Positions 47,353 through 56,408 of a DNA stretch of 64,000 bases are shown one piece after another. The notes under the pieces were generated by a model. That model saw only the letters and a program-made list of their open reading frames with translations. It was not told the origin of the DNA and did not search any database. The DNA is from CALLVY01 sp937899855 (GTDB lineage: Bacteria > Bacteroidota > Bacteroidia > Chitinophagales > Saprospiraceae): contig JBCBQC010000021.1 of the NCBI GenBank assembly GCA_039820405.1, positions 1 to 64,000 of the forward strand, read 5' to 3'. Position 1 is the stretch's first letter. Every line of letters starts with the position of its first letter. The translations under genes and the position numbers were made by a program.

Positions 47353-47420
47353 GGGTTTGGGTGATTGGTGACATTTTAAAAATAACAAAAGTACTATCTT
47401 TATTCAAACTACTTCGACTT

Positions 47421-49064
47421 ATGCGGTACTGGATGTTAGGCTTGGCCTTGTGGATGGGACAGTGGGCAACTGCCCAGCAAACGGTTGGGCTATTTTTCAA
47501 CGATTCGCTGGCTCAGGATGGGTATACCCTCTGGACCCCCAATCGGACGACTTACCTGGTGGACAACTGCGGGCGGCTGGTTCGGCAGTGGGAAAGTGAT
47601 TATTCACCGGGGCTCTCGGTTTACCTACTGGAAGATGGCAGCCTGTTGCGCGCCGGGCGGGAGAATGGAGTGTTCAACTCCGCGGGGGTGGGGGGCCGGA
47701 TTGAAAAGTTCAGTTGGGAGGGGGACCTCCGCTGGGCCTATTCCTACACCGGCCCCAATTGGCACCAGCACCACGACATCGAGCCCCTACCCGGTGGGAA
47801 CGTTTTGGTGGCGGCTTGGGAGCGTAAAATCGTCGAGCAAGCCCGGCAGGCGGGGTCCGATCAGGATCGGGAGTACTGGCCGCTGCACATCGTGGAATTG
47901 CAGCCCGTGGGTACGGACAGTGCGGAGATCGTCTGGGAATGGCACCTTTGGGACCACCTGATTCAAGACCACGATCCCACCCGCGACAATTACGGACCCG
48001 TCAGGGAGCATCCCGAGTTGGTCGACCTCAACTTCTTGCCGCCCCAGGGTGGCTTTAGCGGGGCCGACTGGCTCCACACCAACGCCATCGACTACAACCC
48101 CCTTCGCGACGAAATCCTGATCAGTGCCCGCGACCTGAGCGAAATCCTGATCATCGACCACAGCACCACTTCCACCGAAGCCGCCGGTCATACGGGCGGT
48201 CGCTCCGGCCGGGGCGGGGACCTCCTCTACCGCTGGGGCAATCCCCAATCTTACCGCCGCCAGGGGCCCGAAGCCCAGCGCTTTTTCCTACAGCACGACG
48301 CGCGCTGGATTCCCCCCGGCCACCCCCGCGCCGGGCAGATCATGGTGTTCAACAACGGCCGCAACCGACCCGACGGCTTCTACTCCTCCGTCGACATCAT
48401 CAGCCCACCCCTCGACGCCGACGGGCGCTACCAACTCGACCCCGGCAAAATTTACGGCCCCGCCGAACTGGCCTGGACCTATCCCGCCGATCCCCAAGAC
48501 GGCTTTTACTCCGGGATCATGTCCGGTGCTCATCCGCTCCCCAATGGCAATTATTTCATCTGCGTCTCTGACCTCAATCTATTTATCGAGGTCACCGAGG
48601 CCGGGGAAGAGGTCTGGCGCTACGTCAACCCCATCGGTAGCAACGGTCCCGTCGCCCAGGGCCAACTCCCTCCCTTTACCAATGTCTTTCGCGCCACGCG
48701 TTACCCCGGATTTTACCCCGCCTTCGAAGCCCGCGACCTCACCCCGGGCGAAGCCCTCGAATTGGATCCCCTCCCCTTGGACTGCCAGCGCTTTAGCGTC
48801 GCCACTCAAACGCCCGCCGCTGCCCCTCCGGTGGTTCGGGTCCAGCAGAATCCCTTTGGCGAGGAGCTGCAACTCCACAAAGCAACTTCGGTCGAGCTGG
48901 AGCTCTCCATCTACCAGCTCGACGGGCGACTGCGGTACCGGGGCCAGTGGGAAGCAACTACTTTGCGCCTCTCCACCGATCATTGGCCCGACGGATTTTA
49001 CCTTATACACGTGCGAAACCCCAAAAACGGTCAGGTCGCTGGCATAAAAATCGTCAAAGCCTAG
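47421..49064 (+). CDS. Arylsulfotransferase-like secreted protein with T9SS tail
   Basis: The ATG at 47421 opens directly with a signal peptide (MLGLALWMGQWATAQQ) and gives 547 aa. The body has the phrases of aryl-sulfate sulfotransferase (ASST) beta-propellers: NWHQHHDIEPLPGGNVLVAA, WLHTNAIDYNPLRDEILISA, FFLQHDARWIPPGHP and GAHPLPNGNYFICV. ASST enzymes transfer sulfate between phenolic acceptors using an active-site His; several candidate His residues are present. The last 75 residues form a type A T9SS sorting tail (VRVQQNPFGEEL...GFYLIHVRN...GIKIVKA), so it should be exported to the cell surface. It is divergent from the caspase-hydrolase gene with only 68 bases between the two starts. Confidence 0.8.
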   Translation: MRYWMLGLALWMGQWATAQQTVGLFFNDSLAQDGYTLWTPNRTTYLVDNCGRLVRQWESDYSPGLSVYLLEDGSLLRAGRENGVFNSAGVGGRIEKFSWEGDLRWAYSYTGPNWHQHHDIEPLPGGNVLVAAWERKIVEQARQAGSDQDREYWPLHIVELQPVGTDSAEIVWEWHLWDHLIQDHDPTRDNYGPVREHPELVDLNFLPPQGGFSGADWLHTNAIDYNPLRDEILISARDLSEILIIDHSTTSTEAAGHTGGRSGRGGDLLYRWGNPQSYRRQGPEAQRFFLQHDARWIPPGHPRAGQIMVFNNGRNRPDGFYSSVDIISPPLDADGRYQLDPGKIYGPAELAWTYPADPQDGFYSGIMSGAHPLPNGNYFICVSDLNLFIEVTEAGEEVWRYVNPIGSNGPVAQGQLPPFTNVFRATRYPGFYPAFEARDLTPGEALELDPLPLDCQRFSVATQTPAAAPPVVRVQQNPFGEELQLHKATSVELELSIYQLDGRLRYRGQWEATTLRLSTDHWPDGFYLIHVRNPKNGQVAGIKIVKA

Positions 49065-49101
49065 GCAGGGAGCGGTACAAAGTACGTACCTTAAAAAGCC
49101 T

Positions 49102-52100
49102 ATGAAGAAGCGATACCTCTTACTCCTATTGGGGATAGCCCTATTTACCTCAAGGGCAGTGGCCCAAGCCGATGGCTGGTCCGATGAACTCCTACTCCAT
49201 CACCAGAGCATCTACCTGCCAACCCTAGACCTGCCGATCCCACAGATCGACGAGTCCGAACTCATCGACGGGCATTATTTCCGAGTCCTCCAATTTAGCC
49301 AGCTCCCGGATGAGACCTTGCACCGCGAACTAGCGGCCGCCGGCATCGAGCTACTGGCGTATCTGCCCTACCGGGCCTACTTTGCCCGCATCCCCGCTTA
49401 CCTGCCCAGCAACCGCTGGTTGGAGTGGCCCCTGCGGAGTGTATCCCCCATTGCGGCGGAGTGGAAGGTAGAACCCACGCTCTGGACGCGGGATGCCCGC
49501 TCGACGAGGGAGCAGACCCTGGAGTTGAATATCCGTTACTTTGCGGCGGTTCCGAGGGAATACGTACGCGAGCAATTGGAAAAACGGGGTTTTCGCATTA
49601 CCCAACCGGCCCGCCACAGCGCCGTCCTACGCCTGGAAGCCCAATCGAAAGATGTGGAACGACTAAGTCAACTGCCCTTCATCAGCTACGTAGAAGCCTA
49701 CCACGATGACATCGTCCTCGACGATGACAATGGTCGAACTTTGCACCGCAGCAACCTACTGGATGGCTCCATCGGAAATCGCTACGACGGCAGTGGCGTC
49801 GCCGCACTCGTCCGCGACGATGGGAAAATCGGACCACACATTGACTTTCGGGGTCGGCTGCTCCTCAATGAGGGGGATGACAATCCGGCGTGGACCCACG
49901 GCGACCAAGTCAGCGGCATTCTTGCGGGGGCGGGCAACCGCGATCCCCTCTTCCGGGGCATGGCGGCGGGGGTCGATCTGTACGTGACCACTTACAGTCC
50001 CGATTTTTACGACGGCACCCTCGACCTGCACATCGAGCGGGACGTACTGGTCACCAATTCTTCCTATACCGATGGTTGCAATGCCGGGTATACGCTGGTC
50101 ACCCAGGTCATCGACGATCAGCTTTACCGCTACCCGACCCTGGCCCACGTTTTTGCAGCGGGCAATAGCGGGCAGAGCGACTGCGGCTACGGAGCTGGCA
50201 ACCATTGGGGAACGATTACGGGTGGCCACAAACAGGGGAAGAATGCCATTACCACGGGTAATCTGGCGGTCGATGGCAGCATATACCGAACCAGCAGCCG
50301 TGGCCCGGCTTTTGACGGTCGGATCAAACCCGACCTTTGTGCCCACGGGCAGGGCCAGGGTTCTACCGTCAACGATCACGAATACGACAGCTTCGGAGGC
50401 ACCTCCGCCGCGGCGCCCGGAATGGCGGGGATTGTGGCGCAGCTTCACCAGGCCTACCGCGAACTCAACGGCGGCAGCATTGCACCAACCGCCCTCCTTA
50501 AAAGTGCCCTACTCAATACCTGTAACGAACTGCATACCCCCGGCCCCGATTTCCGCAGCGGCTGGGGACAGGTCAACGCCTACCGCGCCCTCCGCACCCT
50601 GGAGGACCAACGCTACGCCACCGATAGCATTGGCCTCAACGAAGAAAAAACCCACAGCATCGTGGTCCCCGAGGGCACCCAACGGATCAAAATCATGCTC
50701 TACTGGGCCGAGCCTCCGGCAGCACCCAACGTCAGTCGCAGCTTGATCAACGACCTCGACCTGACCGTAGCGGCACCGGACGGCAGCGTCCACCTGCCCT
50801 GGTTGCTCGATCATTTTCCCGATCCCAACCGCTTAGACGCCCCCGCCCAACGGGGAGCCGATCACCTCAACAACGTGGAGCAGGTCAGCTTTGACCTGCC
50901 CGAAGCGGGCGTCTACGAACTGCGAATTGCGGGTACCGAACTGCCCTTTGGAAAGATAGAATACTACTGGACGTACGAAATCATCAGCGAAGCCATCCGC
51001 ATCACCCATCCGGTAGGGGGCGAAAACTGGGAAGCGGGGCAGGAGACCGTCATCCACTGGGATGCTCCCCTGACGACCCAAGACTTTACGATCGAATATT
51101 CTCCGGATGCGGGAACCACCTGGCAAAGGATTTTTCAAGTCCCCGCCGAGCGGCGCCGGTTTATGTGGCGGTCTCCTCCCAACGCCCTGACGGGGCAAGC
51201 CCTGATCCGAGTGAGTCGCGACGGAGAGAGCAGTCAGAGCGATACGACCTTTTCCATTGCCCCGCGCCCCCTGGTCGAAGTCACCCAAGTGTGTGATCGC
51301 GAGATGGCCTTCCGGTGGTTCCCCATTGCCGAGGCGGAGGTCTACGAGGTTTACCAACTCGGCGACAAGTACATGGAACCCATTGCCGAAACGACCGACA
51401 CCGAGTACCGCATCGCGATCCCCACGGTGACCGAGAGTGCCAATACCTGGCTGGCGGTCAAGGCCAGGGGCGCCGATTGGGAGAGCGAACGCAGCGTAGC
51501 CGTCAATAATCCCGCAGGGGACTTTGTCGAATGTATTATCAATCAAGATTTGGAGCTCAACGCCATCGAAAGTCCCAACCAATCCACCATCGAAATCTGT
51601 ACGGCTTATTCCAGACCGGTGGTGATCAACCTGCGCAATAGTGGGGAGCAAGCCTTTACCGAACTGGATTTGGCTTACCAGGTCGACGACGGGCCAGTGA
51701 TTACCGAAAGCTACAGTGGCAACATCGCGCCCGGACAGTCGTGGACCCACACCTTCCAAACGCCCATCTTCATCGAACAAGGCGGTCAGTACCGCATCCA
51801 GACCTGGGTCACGCTCGCCAATGATGAAAACCCACAAAACAACCGAGCGGAAACCACGATCCAGATCATCCGCTTGGGGGATCGGGAGGCCCCCGAAATT
51901 TACGAGACCTTTGAGCAGGTGCCACCGGCGGGTTGGTTGATCAACAACCCGGATTCGATGCAGACCTGGGAATCCTATACGGGCATTGGCCCCACGGGAG
52001 TATCGACGGCCCTGCTGCGCCTCCCCCACTTCGATTACTTGGTTTACCAAGCCCTGGATCGCTTGGTGAGCGTTCCGGTCGATCTGCGCAATAGCATTAC

Positions 52101-53175
52101 GCCCGCCCTGAGTTTTTACCGCGCCTACGCCCCCCACGGCTACAGCAGCCGGGCCGATTCCTTCCGCATCGACGTCTTTACCGACTGTGGGGATACCTTT
52201 GAAAAAAGCATTTTTGGCGCGGCGGGAAATCGCCTGGCTACCCACCCCACCAGCTCCACGGTCTGGGAGCCCGGGGGAGCCGAAGACTGGCGCGAACGGG
52301 TCATCGACCTCACGGAGTTTGCGGGGGAGGAGATTCTCCTCAAGCTGGTCAGCATCAATTACCGGGGCAATCACTTTTACCTCTCCGATTGGCGCGTCTT
52401 CGAAAGCCAGGCGCCACCGGTGGCTCGGATCAGCACGACGCAGGACAAGGCCTGTGTGGATCAGCCCATCACGGTTAGCAGCAGCAGTGAGGGCTTTGGC
52501 TTGGGCGCATTCCGCTGGGATTTTGGTCCGCAAGCCAGTATACCGACGGCGGAAGGACCGGGGCCCTGGGAAGTGAGTTTTAGTACGGCCGATACCCAAA
52601 GCATCAAGCTGTGGCTGAGCAATCCTCACGGTATGGACAGTACGACCATTCGCCTGCCCGTGGTCGCGCCTCCCCTCGCCAATTTTAATACCAACCTGGA
52701 GGGCCTCACCATCAACCTGCTCAACCAATCTACCGAGGCCAGTGGCTACCAGTGGGACTTTGGCGATGGCCAGACCAGCACGCTCGAAAATCCCATCCAC
52801 ACCTATGCCGAACCGGGCACTTACACGATCGAGCTGACCGTTTTCTCCGACCATTGCGAGCCGATCCGTTTGAGCAAAACGGTCGAGGTGTCCCTGACGT
52901 CCAGTGTGCGCGACCGGGTGGACACACTGGAGGTGTCGGTGTATCCCAATCCCAACCGGGGAGACTTTCGGATTCAAGTCGCCGACCTGACCCAACGCGA
53001 GCTGGTGCTCGAGCTGTATACGCCCGATGGGCTGCGCCTGTGGCGGGAAGTGGTACGCAGCAAGGCGGGTTGGAGTAACTACCGTTTTACCGACCTCGAA
53101 TTGGCGCGGGGGCTGTATTTTTTACGGGTGGAAGCCGAGGAAAAAGCGAAGGTGCTCAAGGTATTGGTCCAGTAG
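49102..53175 (+). CDS. Subtilisin-family (S8) peptidase with PKD domain and T9SS tail
   Basis: A 1357-aa secreted protein. Signal peptide LLLLLGIALFTSRAVAQ; prodomain-like region about 40-200. The S8 catalytic domain follows: Asp in VAALVRDDGKIG (near 239), His266 in THGDQVSGILAG, oxyanion Asn in FAAGNSGQSDCG and Ser435 in FGGTSAAAPGMAGIVA. A P-proprotein-like region follows (to about 630), then Ig-like and CARDB-like modules (EAGQETVIHWDAP; VVINLRNSGEQAFTELDLAY). A MAM/jelly-roll-like segment lies near 940-1110, then a PKD domain (YQWDFGDGQTSTLENPIHTY). The last 80 residues are a T9SS type A tail (VSVYPNPNRGDFRIQVADL). All triad residues are present, so it should be an active cell-surface or secreted protease. 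Confidence 0.92.
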   Translation: MKKRYLLLLLGIALFTSRAVAQADGWSDELLLHHQSIYLPTLDLPIPQIDESELIDGHYFRVLQFSQLPDETLHRELAAAGIELLAYLPYRAYFARIPAYLPSNRWLEWPLRSVSPIAAEWKVEPTLWTRDARSTREQTLELNIRYFAAVPREYVREQLEKRGFRITQPARHSAVLRLEAQSKDVERLSQLPFISYVEAYHDDIVLDDDNGRTLHRSNLLDGSIGNRYDGSGVAALVRDDGKIGPHIDFRGRLLLNEGDDNPAWTHGDQVSGILAGAGNRDPLFRGMAAGVDLYVTTYSPDFYDGTLDLHIERDVLVTNSSYTDGCNAGYTLVTQVIDDQLYRYPTLAHVFAAGNSGQSDCGYGAGNHWGTITGGHKQGKNAITTGNLAVDGSIYRTSSRGPAFDGRIKPDLCAHGQGQGSTVNDHEYDSFGGTSAAAPGMAGIVAQLHQAYRELNGGSIAPTALLKSALLNTCNELHTPGPDFRSGWGQVNAYRALRTLEDQRYATDSIGLNEEKTHSIVVPEGTQRIKIMLYWAEPPAAPNVSRSLINDLDLTVAAPDGSVHLPWLLDHFPDPNRLDAPAQRGADHLNNVEQVSFDLPEAGVYELRIAGTELPFGKIEYYWTYEIISEAIRITHPVGGENWEAGQETVIHWDAPLTTQDFTIEYSPDAGTTWQRIFQVPAERRRFMWRSPPNALTGQALIRVSRDGESSQSDTTFSIAPRPLVEVTQVCDREMAFRWFPIAEAEVYEVYQLGDKYMEPIAETTDTEYRIAIPTVTESANTWLAVKARGADWESERSVAVNNPAGDFVECIINQDLELNAIESPNQSTIEICTAYSRPVVINLRNSGEQAFTELDLAYQVDDGPVITESYSGNIAPGQSWTHTFQTPIFIEQGGQYRIQTWVTLANDENPQNNRAETTIQIIRLGDREAPEIYETFEQVPPAGWLINNPDSMQTWESYTGIGPTGVSTALLRLPHFDYLVYQALDRLVSVPVDLRNSITPALSFYRAYAPHGYSSRADSFRIDVFTDCGDTFEKSIFGAAGNRLATHPTSSTVWEPGGAEDWRERVIDLTEFAGEEILLKLVSINYRGNHFYLSDWRVFESQAPPVARISTTQDKACVDQPITVSSSSEGFGLGAFRWDFGPQASIPTAEGPGPWEVSFSTADTQSIKLWLSNPHGMDSTTIRLPVVAPPLANFNTNLEGLTINLLNQSTEASGYQWDFGDGQTSTLENPIHTYAEPGTYTIELTVFSDHCEPIRLSKTVEVSLTSSVRDRVDTLEVSVYPNPNRGDFRIQVADLTQRELVLELYTPDGLRLWREVVRSKAGWSNYRFTDLELARGLYFLRVEAEEKAKVLKVLVQ

Positions 53176-53182
53176 GATAAAG

Positions 53183-53213
53183 TTGTCTAGTTAGTCCACA
53201 ATTCGTACCTTTC
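53183..53213 (+). promoter_or_regulatory. Candidate Bacteroidota-type promoter of malQ
   Basis: TTG (53183-53185), 20 bases, then TACCTTTC (53206-53213), matching the Bacteroidota pattern TTG-N19..21-TAnnTTTG in seven of eight positions of the -7 box. It lies 24 bases before the GTG start at 53238. Confidence 0.5.
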
Positions 53214-53237
53214 CACCAAGCTAAACCCGAAATTACT

Positions 53238-55943
53238 GTGAGACTAACCTTTAGAATCCATTACCGCACACAGTGGGGAGAACAAATTCACGTGCTGGGG
53301 TCGCTGCCCGAATTGGGGGCGGACGAAATTGCTGCCGCACCGGCCTGTAGTTACCTGGGCGATGGGCGTTGGGAATACAGCTTCGACCTGGCCAAGGCCC
53401 CCCGTCCCTTCCACTACCGCTACGTCTTATTGAACGAGCGTCGGGAAGTCCTCAACCGCGATTGGGGGGAGCCCCGGCGGGTCGCCCTTCCCCGCGTCAA
53501 ACTGCAACAGATCCTTTTTCGAGATACCTGGCGCAACCAGTGGCATCCCGAAAATGCCTTTTACACCTCGGCCTTTGCCGACGTCATTTTCCGTACCACC
53601 GCCTTCGCCGTTCCCGCGCCCCGCGCCAATGCCAAACGGGGCCGCTTGCGCTTTCAATTGCGGGCGCCCCGAGTACCGAGGGGGCAGCAGCTCTGTGTAT
53701 GTGGCGATGCCCCCGAGTTGGGCAATTGGGACCCGGAAAGGCCCTTGCTATTGGGCAGTGAAAATTATCCCCGCTGGTCGGCGGCGGTCTACACCGAGCT
53801 CCATCGGACCGTGGAGTACAAATACGGTTTTTACGATCCGGTGCGGGGGCGGGTAACCGCGCTGGAGGCAGGCGAAAACCGCCAGGTGGCCGGTACCTTG
53901 CTGCCGGGGGCGGGAGAATGCTTGGTCCTTTCGGATGAGTATTTGGCACATCCGCAGGGAGACTGGAAGGGGGCGGGCGTCGCCGTTCCCGTATTTGCGC
54001 TGCGCAGCCACGCGGGACTGGGTGTGGGAGAATTTACGGATATCCCCCTGCTGGTGGACTGGGCCGCAGGGGTGGGCCTCAAAATGATACAAATCCTGCC
54101 CATCAACGATACTTCCAATACCGGACGTTGGGTCGATTCCTATCCTTACGCCTGTTTGTCCACTTACGCCTTACATCCCCTGTACCTCAACGTCAGTCAG
54201 ACGCAGGGCCGCCGGAAAATCATCGACCCGCAGGAATTGGCGTCGGAGCGCGAGCGTCTCAATGCCCTCCCCGAGGTCGACTACGAGGCGGTCACCCAGC
54301 TCAAATTGCGCCTGGCACGTCAGGTATTCTCCAAAGTCAAAAAAACGCTTTACAAAAAAGCGGATTTCAAACGCTTCGTCAAAGACAATGCCCACTGGCT
54401 GCCGGCTTACGCCCTCTTTTGCGTCCGCCGCGATCAAAATGGTACCACGGATTTTCAACAATGGGAGCGGGACGCTCAGTTTTCCAAAGCGGCTCTGGAC
54501 CGGGCCAGTCAAGCCCAGTCCGAAGAATACGACGACCTGGCCTTTTACTACTTTTTACAGTACCACCTGGACGCCCAACTCCAAGCCGCCAGCGATTACG
54601 CCCGCAGTAAAGGGATTTTGCTCAAAGGCGATATCCCCATCGGCATCTACCGCTACAGCGTCGATGCCTGGTGTACCCCCGCCCTGTTCAACATGAACGG
54701 CCAATCCGGTGCCCCGCCGGATCCCTTTTCGGGCAGTGGCCAGAATTGGGGCTTCCCCACTTACAACTGGGAGGAGATGGCGGTGGATGGCTACCAGTGG
54801 TGGCAAAATCGCCTCCGCCAATTGTCGCGCTACTTTGATGCTTTTCGCATCGATCACATCCTGGGTTTTTTCCGCATTTGGCAAATCCCACTGGAACAAG
54901 TGGAAGGGACCATGGGTTTTTTCAATCCCGCCCTCCCCATCGCCGTGGGGGAATTTACGGTCCGAAATATCGCCTTTGATTACGAACGCTACTGCCGGCC
55001 CTACATTACGCCGCGGCTGTTGTGGGAATCGTTTGGGGAGCGGTCGGAATACGTTCGCCAGACCTTCCTCGACCGAGCGGGGACCGATCGTTTTGCCCTA
55101 AAAAGTGCCTTCAATACCCAGGCAAAAATCAAGACCTTCCTGGGGGATGCGCTTTCGGAGGAGCAGTTGTCGCTGCGGCAGGGGCTGTACGACTTGGTGA
55201 GCAATGTCCTCTTTTTTGAAGTACCGGGCTCCGCGGGTCGCGCCTTCCACCCCCGAATTGACTTTAGCAAAACGGCCTCCTTTCAAGCCCTCGATGCCCC
55301 GACCCGCGAACGCTTGATGGCGCTGTACAACGATTACTTTTACCAACGTCAGGAAGATTTTTGGCGGCAGCAGGCCCTGACCAAACTGCCCGTTATCAAA
55401 GGAGCGACCAATATGTTGATTTGTGGGGAAGACCTGGGGATGGTTCCCGATTGCGTACCCGGGGTGATGAGTGAGCTGGGAATACTGACGCTGGAAATCC
55501 AGCGGATGTCCAAAAATCCGCAAACCGAATTTCTCCAGACGGCCGATATTCCCTACCTCTCGGTGTGTAGCCCCTCCACCCACGATATGGCGACCATCCG
55601 GGGCTGGTGGGAGGAAATGGAGAGTGACCAACGACAACGCTTTTGTCAGCGGGAACTAGGTGTGTACCAAGCCCCCGCCCCCACCTGCGAGCCCTGGATC
55701 GCGGAGCGCATCATCCGTCAGCACCTTTTCTGGCCGGGCATGTGGGCCGTATTCCCACTACAGGACCTACTGGCCATCGACGGAGCCATCCGGCGAGCAA
55801 AGCCACACGAAGAACGCATCAACGTGCCCGCCAATCCCCAGCACTACTGGCGCTACCGCCTCCACCTGCCCTTGGAAGCCCTGGCGCAGGCCGATGATTT
55901 TAACGAACAACTGACCAATCTAATCACGGTAACGGGGCGTTAG
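53238..55943 (+). CDS. malQ: 4-alpha-glucanotransferase (GH77) with two CBM20 domains
   Basis: 901 aa, GTG start. Residues about 1-105 and 130-235 are two CBM20 starch-binding domains (QIHVLGSLPELGADEIAA; QLCVCGDAPELGNWDPERPL). The GH77 domain begins with GVAVPVFALRSHAGLGVGEF. Its catalytic parts are visible: Asp in FDAFRIDHILGFFRIW (nucleophile), Glu in LICGEDLGMVPDCVPGVM (acid/base) and Asp in SPSTHDMATIRGWWEE (transition-state stabiliser). The enzyme disproportionates alpha-1,4-glucans, here in maltodextrin or glycogen turnover. No signal peptide is present, so it is cytoplasmic. The double CBM20 form is the plant DPE2-like architecture, which is also common in Bacteroidota. It has its own promoter and a terminator in its stop region, so it is a single-gene unit. 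Confidence 0.95.
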   Translation: MRLTFRIHYRTQWGEQIHVLGSLPELGADEIAAAPACSYLGDGRWEYSFDLAKAPRPFHYRYVLLNERREVLNRDWGEPRRVALPRVKLQQILFRDTWRNQWHPENAFYTSAFADVIFRTTAFAVPAPRANAKRGRLRFQLRAPRVPRGQQLCVCGDAPELGNWDPERPLLLGSENYPRWSAAVYTELHRTVEYKYGFYDPVRGRVTALEAGENRQVAGTLLPGAGECLVLSDEYLAHPQGDWKGAGVAVPVFALRSHAGLGVGEFTDIPLLVDWAAGVGLKMIQILPINDTSNTGRWVDSYPYACLSTYALHPLYLNVSQTQGRRKIIDPQELASERERLNALPEVDYEAVTQLKLRLARQVFSKVKKTLYKKADFKRFVKDNAHWLPAYALFCVRRDQNGTTDFQQWERDAQFSKAALDRASQAQSEEYDDLAFYYFLQYHLDAQLQAASDYARSKGILLKGDIPIGIYRYSVDAWCTPALFNMNGQSGAPPDPFSGSGQNWGFPTYNWEEMAVDGYQWWQNRLRQLSRYFDAFRIDHILGFFRIWQIPLEQVEGTMGFFNPALPIAVGEFTVRNIAFDYERYCRPYITPRLLWESFGERSEYVRQTFLDRAGTDRFALKSAFNTQAKIKTFLGDALSEEQLSLRQGLYDLVSNVLFFEVPGSAGRAFHPRIDFSKTASFQALDAPTRERLMALYNDYFYQRQEDFWRQQALTKLPVIKGATNMLICGEDLGMVPDCVPGVMSELGILTLEIQRMSKNPQTEFLQTADIPYLSVCSPSTHDMATIRGWWEEMESDQRQRFCQRELGVYQAPAPTCEPWIAERIIRQHLFWPGMWAVFPLQDLLAIDGAIRRAKPHEERINVPANPQHYWRYRLHLPLEALAQADDFNEQLTNLITVTGR

Positions 55944-55960
55944 AAAAGCGCCCCGTTTTT
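55932..55960 (+). terminator. Rho-independent terminator of malQ
   Basis: ACGGGGCG (55932-55939) pairs with CGCCCCGT (55949-55956), followed by TTTTT. The stop codon of malQ lies in the loop, so the terminator starts inside the coding sequence. Confidence 0.85.
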
Positions 55961-56408
55961 CCCCGTCACAAAAACTTTGATTTTTTCCTGCGGTACACTT
56001 ACCAGCAGAAACCCCCGTGAAATAAGGGAATCCAGCCCAAAAACCCGTTCGTCGACAAGCTTCTACAAAACTTTTTTTTTCGTAAGTGTTGCTTTTTAAT
56101 ATGAAATCACTGAGATTTGTAATCGTAACTGCGTTACAAAAATAGGGAATCAAACCCCGAAACGAATCTACCCACTCCCCGTGTTCGCAACTACTTCCGC
56201 TCCCCGGTAGTATATCCTCCACCTCCCACACTAACAGTTTGAATAAAATAGCCCGTCACAGTACGGGATTCAGTAGCGAAATATATTTCCCCCCCACCAA
56301 ATAAGAGAAACGAATAACCCCCCGAAACGAATCTTACCATTTTTACCATCCAGCCTGACTGGGGGTGGAAGTGATTGAACCACAATTACATTACTTACAA
56401 TTTATTCC
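55944..56408. other. Intergenic region with a short direct repeat
   Basis: About 465 bases between malQ and the next gene, AT-rich in part and without a credible open frame. It contains the 15-base sequence CCCCGAAACGAATCT twice (56155-56169 and 56320-56334), 165 bases apart. A promoter for the next gene is expected near its right end. Confidence 0.4.
56155..56334 (+). repeat. Two copies of a 15-base direct repeat
   Basis: CCCCGAAACGAATCT occurs at 56155-56169 and 56320-56334, each followed by TACC or TTACC. The second copy lies 75 bases before the start of the following gene, so it could be a regulator-binding site. It may equally be a small internal duplication. Confidence 0.45.

Noticed and set aside
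47353..47420. Shared divergent promoter between the caspase-hydrolase and arylsulfotransferase-like genes
   Set aside because: Promoters must lie here, but no TTG/TAnnTTTG pair with proper spacing could be placed with confidence.
50833..52995. 720-codon minus-strand open frame over the S8 peptidase
   Set aside because: Antisense of a gene with a full catalytic triad, PKD domain and T9SS tail; it has no recognisable domain.
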